The translations under genes and the position numbers were made by a program. Below the pieces are notes generated by a model. That model was given only the letters and a program-made list of their open reading frames with translations, had not been told where the DNA came from and did no database searches. Shown piece by piece: positions 1 to 5,565 of a stretch of 11,387 nucleotides of DNA. The stretch is from Bacteroidetes/Chlorobi group bacterium ChocPot_Mid. Lineage in GTDB: Bacteria; Bacteroidota; Ignavibacteria; Kapaibacteriales; UBA2268. How positions within the stretch are numbered: position 1 is the stretch's first letter; each line of letters opens with the position of its first letter. The stretch is taken from assembly GCA_003731675.1 (NCBI GenBank), contig RCNQ01000211.1, forward strand, positions 1 through 11,387, in the 5' to 3' direction.

Positions 1-421
1 AAGCACCACCCGGGGTTATTTCTTCTCCCGGTTGAAATATCAATTTAACAATACCGTTAATTTTGTCTTCATTTGCTTTCAAGATTTTCGCAGTTCCAAG
101 CAACATTGCTGTATGCATATCATGACCGCAGGCATGCATAACCCCATTATTCTTAGAACAGAAAGAAAGACCTGTTTCCTCGGTTATTGGTAGAGCATCA
201 ATATCTGCACGAAGGGCAATACACTTTTCTCCCATCCCAATTAATCCAACTACACCTGTTTCTCCAATGGTTTTATTCTCAATTCCATATTTATCCAAAA
301 CAGAACGAATGTATTTTGCTGTTTCATATTCTTGAAAAGATAATTCAGGATTAGCATGTAAGTGTCTCCTGTGGACTATCATTTCATCATGTATTACTCT
401 AACTGATTCTATGATATTCAT
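1..421 (-). CDS. M20 family metallo-amidohydrolase (N-acyl-amino acid or N-acetyl-diaminopimelate deacetylase-like), N-terminal part
   Basis: This gene reads leftwards from an ATG at 421-419 and is cut by the window edge after 140 codons, about a third of the usual length of roughly 390-400 residues. M20D hallmarks appear in order: RRHLHANPELSFQE (residues 18-31), ALRADIDALPITEE (69-82), the metal-binding MHACGHDMHTAMLLG (95-109; Cys98, His100, His103) and FQPGEE (129-134), whose Glu pair is the expected catalytic base and metal ligand. The family hydrolyses N-acyl amino acids with two divalent metals, usually in the cytosol; no signal peptide is seen. Its start overlaps the dapF stop by four bases (ATGA), so the two are probably translated together. 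Since DapF uses LL-diaminopimelate, removal of acetyl from N-acetyl-LL-DAP is an attractive role (as for Bacillus YkuR), but this is inferred from context. A generic aminoacylase, hippurate hydrolase or IAA-amino-acid-hydrolase-like enzyme is equally compatible. Family is secure, substrate is not. Confidence 0.9.
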   Translation of the reverse strand, partial: MNIIESVRVIHDEMIVHRRHLHANPELSFQEYETAKYIRSVLDKYGIENKTIGETGVVGLIGMGEKCIALRADIDALPITEETGLSFCSKNNGVMHACGHDMHTAMLLGTAKILKANEDKINGIVKLIFQPGEEITPGGA

Positions 422-1314
422 GTATTTAGACTTTCAATTTGTTTGTAATTATCAGGTATTTCTATTTCTGTCACCTTTTTTATCTCAGCATTACCTTCCA
501 ATACCAAGTATTCAATATTGTCTGGAAATTCTCCCTTTACATCCACAACCAATGGACTTTTACTCGGTGGAATAATTTTAACGGGCAGTTCTATTTCATT
601 TTTTGATAATGCAGTAAGCATTGTTGATAATGCACCTGTTCCACAAGCTCCAGTTTCAGCTTCAACTCCCCTTTCGTAAGTCCTTAGCCAAAGTTCTTTC
701 CGGGATTTTATTAAATATATATTAACATTAACCCCTTTGGGTTTGAAATCCTCATGGAACCTTATCGGAGAAGCAAAAGTGTCTATACAGAAATCATCAA
801 ATGATTTTTCCATCAGATTAGGATTTTCTTCATAATTTGTTACGAAATGGTCTGAGTTTACATTCACATAAGTCCCTTTGACTTTTTTATTGTAAATCTG
901 AACAATTATATCTTTTCGGATTTCAATAGGTGGCGGAAAAAACAATCTGACATTTTCGCTAATTATATTTGCTTTGTAAACCCCGCCAGCCATTTTAAAA
1001 ATAACATCTTCATCCTGTTTAGGAATCTCAATGAAATCATTGGCAATAGCAAACCTGACTGCGCACCTGCCACCATTACCGCACATCATAGAAAAAGAAC
1101 CATCAGGATTAAAGAAATCTACTGAGAAAGCATAATCTCCATGTGGTTTATTTACTACAAGCAAACCTTCTGTTTTTACTGCATTTTCTTTCAAAGTCCC
1201 ACAAAGAATTGGAGCAATTACCGTATAGTAATCCACTGGAAAATTATAATTTCTGTTATCCACAACGGTAAATGTGTTACCTGCACCTGACATATACGTT
1301 ATTTTTAATTTCAT
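418..1314 (-). CDS. dapF: Diaminopimelate epimerase
   Basis: A 298-residue protein of slightly more than usual length (family about 270-290). DapF interconverts LL- and meso-diaminopimelate in the cytosol, supplying meso-DAP for peptidoglycan and lysine. The two catalytic cysteines of this cofactor-independent racemase are present: Cys78 in MMCGNGGR (76-83) and Cys224 in ETGACGTGA (220-228), the latter preceded by the substrate-binding Glu/Arg motif ERGVEAE. The N-terminal SGAGNTF (9-15) keeps the substrate-contacting Asn of the canonical GxGNDF. Two family motifs are altered: GIGADGL has become VKTEGLL (46-52), and GNPH has become NSDH (153-156). The catalytic core is intact, so I expect an active enzyme. 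The ATG at 1314 is chosen because the first residues align directly with the family N-terminus. It has no clear Shine-Dalgarno sequence, only an A/T-rich upstream stretch. The stop overlaps the start of the M20 gene by four bases. A 153-bp gap separates it from the upstream phosphatase gene. Confidence 0.95.
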   Translation of the reverse strand: MKLKITYMSGAGNTFTVVDNRNYNFPVDYYTVIAPILCGTLKENAVKTEGLLVVNKPHGDYAFSVDFFNPDGSFSMMCGNGGRCAVRFAIANDFIEIPKQDEDVIFKMAGGVYKANIISENVRLFFPPPIEIRKDIIVQIYNKKVKGTYVNVNSDHFVTNYEENPNLMEKSFDDFCIDTFASPIRFHEDFKPKGVNVNIYLIKSRKELWLRTYERGVEAETGACGTGALSTMLTALSKNEIELPVKIIPPSKSPLVVDVKGEFPDNIEYLVLEGNAEIKKVTEIEIPDNYKQIESLNT

Positions 1315-1467
1315 AAGTTTATTAAGTTGAAAATATATTTTTTATTGTTTCATAAATAATTTAAATCAATATTTCATCCTTAAAATTTCTTCAACTTTAC
1401 CCTCAGTCATCATAAAATTTTATACCCCATAAACTAAATGAAACCCATAAGACTCATTAAGCTATAT
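1315..1467. other. AT-rich spacer between the phosphatase gene and dapF
   Basis: This spacer lies between two minus-strand genes. It contains a perfect 12-bp A/T palindrome (ATAAAATTTTAT, 1412-1423) and, ending at the dapF start, a 13-bp element (ATAAGTTTATTAA, 1313-1325) that recurs just upstream of the phosphatase start. I could not find a convincing TTG/TAnnTTTG promoter or a strong terminator hairpin here, so whether dapF has its own promoter or is read through from the phosphatase gene is open. A 15-codon minus-strand reading frame (1413 down to 1366) is too short to support as a gene. Confidence 0.5.
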
Positions 1468-2259
1468 TCAGCATAAACACTTAGTTAAAACTGATGAAAT
1501 TTCTGAATGAATCATCCCGTTAGTTGCAAGTATTGAATCATTGTCAATCCAATATTGCTCTCCGTTGTATTGAGAGACTTTACCTCCTGCTTCCTGAACA
1601 AGTAAAATCCCTGCGGCTACATCCCATGGATTAAGATTTATTTCCCAAAAACCATCGAACCTGCCTGCCGCAACATAAGCAAGATCTAAAGCCGCAGAAC
1701 CAAGTCTTCTGACAGGAATACCCCGCTTAATAATATTTACAAAATGGTCAATACAACCACATGGATTTTGATTTACGTTATAAGGAAATCCCGTTACTAA
1801 CATTGAAGAGTCTAAGTCACCATTATCAGAAACATTTAATCTTTTATCATTTAAAAAAGCACCTCCCCCTTTTTGTGCAACAAACAACTCATCGAGTAAT
1901 GGATGATATACCACTCCGGAAATAATCTCCCTATTCAATTCAGCCGCAATACTTATGCTGAAGATAGGTATTCCATGAGCAAAGTTTACAGTTCCATCAA
2001 GCGGGTCAATAATCCACCTTACTTTATTTTTTAGTAATTCTCCTGTTTTACCACTTTCTTCAGCTAAAAAAACGTGGTCAGGAAAAACTGAGTGAATATA
2101 TTCAATAATAGTCTCTTCAGATAATTTGTCAAATTCTGTAACCAAATTATTTTTTCCTTCTTTGGAGGATATCTCGAAAGAAGTACCAAAACCTTTTCTT
2201 AGGATTTCTCCTGATTTTAAAGCGGCTTCAACTGCAATTTTTGTTAATTCTTCTAACAT
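1468..2259 (-). CDS. Inositol monophosphatase family protein (SuhB-like)
   Basis: A 263-residue cytosolic protein, the usual length for the family, which hydrolyses phosphate monoesters with Mg2+. All metal-site motifs are visible: AEESG (66-70; Glu67), WIIDPLDGTVNFAHG (82-96; Asp85 and Asp88) and NPWDVAAG (210-217; Asp213), followed by the typical C-terminal QEAGGKV (222-228). The set identifies the superfamily clearly. Members include inositol-1-phosphatase, SuhB, histidinol-phosphate phosphatase (HisN), fructose-1,6-bisphosphatase IV and the 3'-nucleotidase CysQ. The wording of the DPLDGT and PWD motifs fits the IMPase/SuhB/HisN branch rather than CysQ, but the substrate cannot be read from sequence. 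The ATG at 2259 gives the expected N-terminus; no good Shine-Dalgarno is seen. The gene is divergent from the polysaccharide export operon and is followed on the same strand by dapF after 153 bp, so a shared transcript is possible but not shown. Confidence 0.93.
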   Translation of the reverse strand: MLEELTKIAVEAALKSGEILRKGFGTSFEISSKEGKNNLVTEFDKLSEETIIEYIHSVFPDHVFLAEESGKTGELLKNKVRWIIDPLDGTVNFAHGIPIFSISIAAELNREIISGVVYHPLLDELFVAQKGGGAFLNDKRLNVSDNGDLDSSMLVTGFPYNVNQNPCGCIDHFVNIIKRGIPVRRLGSAALDLAYVAAGRFDGFWEINLNPWDVAAGILLVQEAGGKVSQYNGEQYWIDNDSILATNGMIHSEISSVLTKCLC

Positions 2260-2319
2260 TATTCAAATAAGTTTATTAAAAAATTACAAATTAAAATCAT
2301 TTAACTTTAAAAAAAAATT

Positions 2320-2349
2320 TTGAGATTAAATAAAAGTATTATAATTTTG
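2320..2349 (+). promoter_or_regulatory. Bacteroidota-type promoter for the polysaccharide export operon
   Basis: TTG at 2320-2322 is followed by exactly 19 bases and then TAATTTTG at 2342-2349. This matches the known Bacteroidota sigma-A-type promoter (-33 TTG, -7 TAnnTTTG). It would place transcription start near 2356 and leave a leader of about 165 nt before the export gene at 2520. A second, weaker candidate lies closer to the gene (TATTTTTG at 2482-2489, with CTG instead of TTG 19 bases upstream). A/T-rich sequence makes chance matches likely, but the full motif with correct spacing in a divergent gap is good support. Confidence 0.5.
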
Positions 2350-2445
2350 CATAATTAAATTGTTTTACAATGACTTTTAGTTATCGAAACATCTTTTACC
2401 TGCATTAAATATTGAGTATGAATGAAGGTTCAACTCAACAAGCAA

Positions 2446-2465
2446 AATCAGTCGGAAGACTGATT
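2446..2465 (+). promoter_or_regulatory. Perfect inverted repeat/hairpin with GGAA centre in the export-operon leader
   Basis: Two perfect 8-base arms, AATCAGTC (2446-2453) and GACTGATT (2458-2465), flank GGAA (2454-2457). In RNA this is an 8-bp stem capped by a GNRA-type tetraloop. In DNA it is a 20-bp inverted repeat that would overlap the -33 region of the weaker proximal promoter candidate at 2482-2489. It lies about 55 bases upstream of the export gene start. Either an RNA leader structure or a dimeric-regulator operator is possible. It is not an obvious terminator, because the T-rich tract does not follow directly (AAAATGAA comes first). Confidence 0.4.
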
Positions 2466-2519
2466 AAAATGAATTTTTTAATATTTTTGTATTTTAATTA
2501 ATTTTTTCCTGAAAAGATT

Positions 2520-4202
2520 ATGATGAAAAATGGAAATGATAAACTTGCACTGCTATGTTTCATAGCAATGATATTGCTTTTTCAACAATTACCTTTGTTA
2601 TCTCAGTTAGATAGGTTCATTGATAACTCTTATCTGACAGGTGCGAAAAAGAAGGAAGTAGATACTTTGCATATGAGAACAGCTAAAGAAATAGCTGATG
2701 AAACAGCAGGATTGCTTGAAAAGGAAATTAATCCGAATGAATATATTATGGGACCAGGTGATGAGTTGTTGATATCTATTGTTTCTTCCAAAACTATTGA
2801 GCATAAAGTTACTGTGTCTCCTGACGGAAAAGTATTAGTTCCAGGTATCGGGATTGTAGATGTAAAAGGTAAAAGTCTTGTTGAAGCCGAAGACCTCATT
2901 CAAAAGTGTGTTGATAAAGTACTGAAATCATATGAAGTATATATTTCGTTACAAAAATTGAGGGAATTCAAAGTAATTGTCAGCGGTTCAGTCCGCAAAC
3001 CTGCGATTGTCCCTGCGACTGCGGCAGACAGAGTTTCGGAGATAATTGAAAGAGCAGGAGGCTTGAAATATGATGCTTCGGTAAGGCAAATAATTCTTCT
3101 GCGAAATGATGGCTCTCAATTAATAAATGTTGATTTATTAAAATTCAATGCTGGATATAAGAGTGCCAATCCGACAGTATTGGGTGGTGACCATATAATT
3201 GTATCACCAAGTAATGAGGAACATACTATTGAAATTTGGGGTGAAGTACCATTAGAAGGAATTTTCGAATATTTTGATGGTGATTCTTTATCTACTATTT
3301 TTAAATTTGCTCATGGCTTTTTGAAGTCTGCAGATTTGTCGAAGGTTGAAATTGCAAGATTTGAAAGTAATAATGGTAACAGTGAAAGATTTATTATTGA
3401 TATAAGCTCATGGGAAAATGATTTTTATACCTCCAAAAATCTTCCAGGTGATATTCCTTTGTTCAACGGAGACAGAATTTTTGTACGTCCAAAAGCAAAT
3501 TGGCAGGAAAAAAGAATGGTAACAATAGAGGGAGAAGTATTATATCCAGGTAAATATTCAATTAATAAAGATGACTCTAAGGTTTACGATATTTTAAAAA
3601 GAGCAGGTGGACCAACCGATGAGGCATCGCTCGAAAGTGCTTTATTGACAAGACAAAAGGAAATCGAAAAGGTTGACCAGGAGATGGTCAGATTAAGCAG
3701 TATCCCATATTCTGAAATGTCTGAGAATGAAAGAAGATATTTCCAGGCAAGACGTTCTGAGCAAAAAGGGGTTATGGCAATTAATTTTAATAAAATCTGG
3801 AGCAATCCGAACTCGGAAGATAATATTATCGTAATTGATGAGGATTCAATTTATGTCCCTTCCAAAAAGATTTTTATTAATGTACAGGGAAGGGTTAATA
3901 ATCCTGGATTAGTTGTTTATAAGAAAGGATATACTTATCTTGATTATATAAATTTAGCCGGTGGGTTTGGTTTCAGAGCTGAAGAGGATGAAACCTTAGT
4001 TGTTAAAAAGAAGGGTGAACAGTTTTTGGCAAAAAATATGAATTATGAACTTGAGCCAGGTGATAATATACTTGTACCTCCTGAGTATGAAACTAAAATT
4101 GACTGGTGGCTGTGGGCAACACAGTTAACAACTATGGTAAGTATGATTCTTGCTATCATTACTTTAGTGGCTCAGGCAACACGTACAACATCTACTAAAT
4201 AA
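2520..4202 (+). CDS. Polysaccharide export outer-membrane protein (Wza-like, multiple SLBB domains)
   Basis: A 560-residue secreted protein, longer than classical Wza (about 380). Residues 9-29 form a hydrophobic signal peptide ending LLSQ; there is no proper lipobox, unlike lipoprotein Wza. A polysaccharide-export domain starts at YIMGPGDELLISI (75-87). It is followed by SLBB-like repeats, each with a V.GEV..PG-type strand and a helix ending AGG or similar: about 149-182, 236-268 (the most divergent), 332-364 and 450-482. A charged, probably helical insert of about 75 residues (375-448) separates the last two. The C-terminus carries a hydrophobic, Trp-rich helix (528-551, beginning DWWLWATQ), possibly the counterpart of the Wza helix that crosses the outer membrane. 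The role is a periplasm-spanning export channel for capsule or exopolysaccharide. The start could be 2520 or 2523 (two adjacent ATGs); no strong Shine-Dalgarno sequence is present. The co-polymerase gene follows after 29 bp, the standard partner. Confidence 0.9.
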   Translation: MMKNGNDKLALLCFIAMILLFQQLPLLSQLDRFIDNSYLTGAKKKEVDTLHMRTAKEIADETAGLLEKEINPNEYIMGPGDELLISIVSSKTIEHKVTVSPDGKVLVPGIGIVDVKGKSLVEAEDLIQKCVDKVLKSYEVYISLQKLREFKVIVSGSVRKPAIVPATAADRVSEIIERAGGLKYDASVRQIILLRNDGSQLINVDLLKFNAGYKSANPTVLGGDHIIVSPSNEEHTIEIWGEVPLEGIFEYFDGDSLSTIFKFAHGFLKSADLSKVEIARFESNNGNSERFIIDISSWENDFYTSKNLPGDIPLFNGDRIFVRPKANWQEKRMVTIEGEVLYPGKYSINKDDSKVYDILKRAGGPTDEASLESALLTRQKEIEKVDQEMVRLSSIPYSEMSENERRYFQARRSEQKGVMAINFNKIWSNPNSEDNIIVIDEDSIYVPSKKIFINVQGRVNNPGLVVYKKGYTYLDYINLAGGFGFRAEEDETLVVKKKGEQFLAKNMNYELEPGDNILVPPEYETKIDWWLWATQLTTMVSMILAIITLVAQATRTTSTK

Positions 4203-4231
4203 TTTATCAGAATATTTTTTCAAGTAAGAAA

Positions 4232-5422
4232 ATGGAAAATAAAAGCGGAAATGAGACTTTGACTTTAAGCAGTATTCTCACTCTTTGCAGAATACACAAA
4301 AAATTTATTATTTTTTTTATATTGATATCACTTATTATAACAGGTGTGTATTCTTTTATTGTACCACATCAATATTCTGCAACTGCAAGTATTTTGCCTC
4401 CGGAAGATGAAGGTAACTCTGGGAGTTTGTCCGGATTTTTACAGAGTATTTCGGGAGGGATTTCACTTGGAGGAATTTCCAAAGGTGTGAAAGTTGACCT
4501 TTATATTGATATGCTAAAAAGCCGTTCTGTAGCAAAATATATTACTGATAAATGCGGCTTAAGAAAAATCAAAGAATTTAAGTTTGAGAATGATGACATT
4601 CTTTATGATGTTGTCAGCAATATGATTGAGTCAGAAGCAAACCGAAGCGGGCTTTTGCTTGTTTATGTTACTGTTGCTACACCTTACTTTCCGAGCCAAA
4701 AGGATAAGACATTTGCGGCAAAACTTGCATCTGATATTACAAATGCCGCTGTTGAAGGTTTGGATTTTGTCAACAGGGAAAAAAGCAATTTGAAGGCAAA
4801 AAAGAAGAAAGCATACATCAGCAAGGTTCTTGAGGATAACTTGAAAAGGCTGGATTCCGTTGATGCCGCTATGGAAAAATTCCAGCAAGAAAACAAACTT
4901 ATTGCAATAGACGAACAGACCAAAGCTATTTTGGAAACAATTGTTGGTGTCGGCACACAACTTTCCAAAGCGGAAGTTGAACTGGGAATAATTCAACAGC
5001 AATACGAGCCCAATGCACCAATTGTCAAGGCATATCAAAGACAGGTTGATGATTTGAAAAGACAGTATGAAAAGACACAACAAGGTGGCTTAATCCCATC
5101 CGACAGATTTGCAATTGCTTTGAGTAATGTTCCGGCTCTAATCAGAAATTACACTACCTTGCTGAGAGACCAAAAGATATTGACACAACTTAATATGTAT
5201 TTAGAAACACAAAAGCATCAGGAAGCAATTGAAGAAGAAAGCGATATACCTACTATTCAGGTTCTTGATGAAGCTTTTCCTCCTTACAAGAAGTCGTCAC
5301 CGAGTAGATTATTGATGTTGGTTCTGGCATTTTTCCTATCTTCATTTCTTTCAGTAAGCATTGTGATTTTCCGTGCTTATTATAATGGAAGAAAATTAGA
5401 GAAAGCAGATATTCAAGTTTAG
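4232..5422 (+). CDS. Polysaccharide co-polymerase / chain-length determinant (Wzz/GumC family)
   Basis: A 396-residue inner-membrane protein with the two-helix architecture of polysaccharide co-polymerases: TM1 at about 24-45, a large periplasmic domain, and TM2 at about 359-382. The Pro-rich motif FPPYKKSSPSR (349-359) precedes TM2, as is typical of Wzz-type proteins. The first strand after TM1 (HQYSATASILPPE, 46-58) matches the Wzz N-terminal domain. The middle (about 183-285) is charged and predicted to be coiled-coil. The protein stops shortly after TM2, so there is no C-terminal BY-kinase domain; any regulatory kinase would have to be separate. The protein should control polymer length and contact the export channel encoded just upstream. 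The 29-bp gap and common direction indicate one transcript. No Wzx, Wzy or glycosyltransferase gene follows in the window, so the synthesis genes lie elsewhere. Start: first ATG before TM1, with an A-rich rather than Shine-Dalgarno leader. Confidence 0.9.
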   Translation: MENKSGNETLTLSSILTLCRIHKKFIIFFILISLIITGVYSFIVPHQYSATASILPPEDEGNSGSLSGFLQSISGGISLGGISKGVKVDLYIDMLKSRSVAKYITDKCGLRKIKEFKFENDDILYDVVSNMIESEANRSGLLLVYVTVATPYFPSQKDKTFAAKLASDITNAAVEGLDFVNREKSNLKAKKKKAYISKVLEDNLKRLDSVDAAMEKFQQENKLIAIDEQTKAILETIVGVGTQLSKAEVELGIIQQQYEPNAPIVKAYQRQVDDLKRQYEKTQQGGLIPSDRFAIALSNVPALIRNYTTLLRDQKILTQLNMYLETQKHQEAIEEESDIPTIQVLDEAFPPYKKSSPSRLLMLVLAFFLSSFLSVSIVIFRAYYNGRKLEKADIQV

Positions 5423-5505
5423 TCTGACTTAGATTATCATCCATTTTTTTCATTATTTCTTTCATGATGATTTTTATCTGAGTGTTTTTTGAATATTTGT
5501 TTGTC

Positions 5506-5547
5506 AAAAAAAAAGAGTCCTTCTGATATGTGAAGAACCCTTTTTTT
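5506..5547 (-). terminator. Rho-independent terminator of the nfnAB operon
   Basis: Arms at 5508-5523 and 5532-5547 enclose an 8-nt loop. Read as minus-strand RNA, every position pairs: 7 A-U, then a 9-bp G/C-containing stem with two G-U wobbles, followed by a run of nine U (complement of A 5506-5514). Read as plus-strand RNA the same two wobble positions become A-C mismatches (5516/5539 and 5519/5536), so the element suits the minus-strand operon ending at 5566. It may act weakly on the converging forward operon too, since a T7 run also follows the right arm (5541-5547). Confidence 0.75.
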
Positions 5548-5565
5548 AAAATTTCAAAAAAAGAA

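Larger units (their letters stand above)
2260..2519. other. Divergent intergenic region with long leader
   Basis: This 260-bp A/T-rich region separates the minus-strand phosphatase gene from the plus-strand polysaccharide operon. On the phosphatase side it carries the second copy of ATAAGTTTATTAA (2267-2279). On the export side it holds a promoter, the inverted repeat at 2446-2465, and a 27-codon open frame (2418-2501) of unknown status that spans the inverted repeat and lacks a Shine-Dalgarno sequence. I found no convincing promoter for the phosphatase strand and no tRNA or recognised riboswitch. Confidence 0.5.

Noticed and set aside
1366..1413. 15-codon minus-strand frame upstream of dapF, faintly like the N-terminus of a DUF59/Mrp protein
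   Set aside because: Far too short to claim homology or a remnant; a chance match is likely.
2126..2323. Plus-strand 65-codon frame antisense to the phosphatase gene start
   Set aside because: It lies mostly opposite a well-supported coding region, has low-complexity ends and no recognisable domain; it is a shadow frame.
2520..2610. Lipoprotein signal (Cys13 in LALLC) for the export protein
   Set aside because: Leu at -1 and the Cys lying inside the hydrophobic core do not fit a lipobox; a plain signal peptide explains it better.
4631..5083. Minus-strand 150-codon frame within the co-polymerase gene
   Set aside because: Cys/Phe/Leu-rich composition typical of an antisense shadow of a Lys/Glu/Gln-rich coiled-coil region; no domain or start signal.
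5436..5475. ATCATC/GATGAT inverted repeat followed by T residues after the co-polymerase stop, a possible forward terminator
   Set aside because: Only six A/T-rich pairs with a 24-nt loop; too weak to call.
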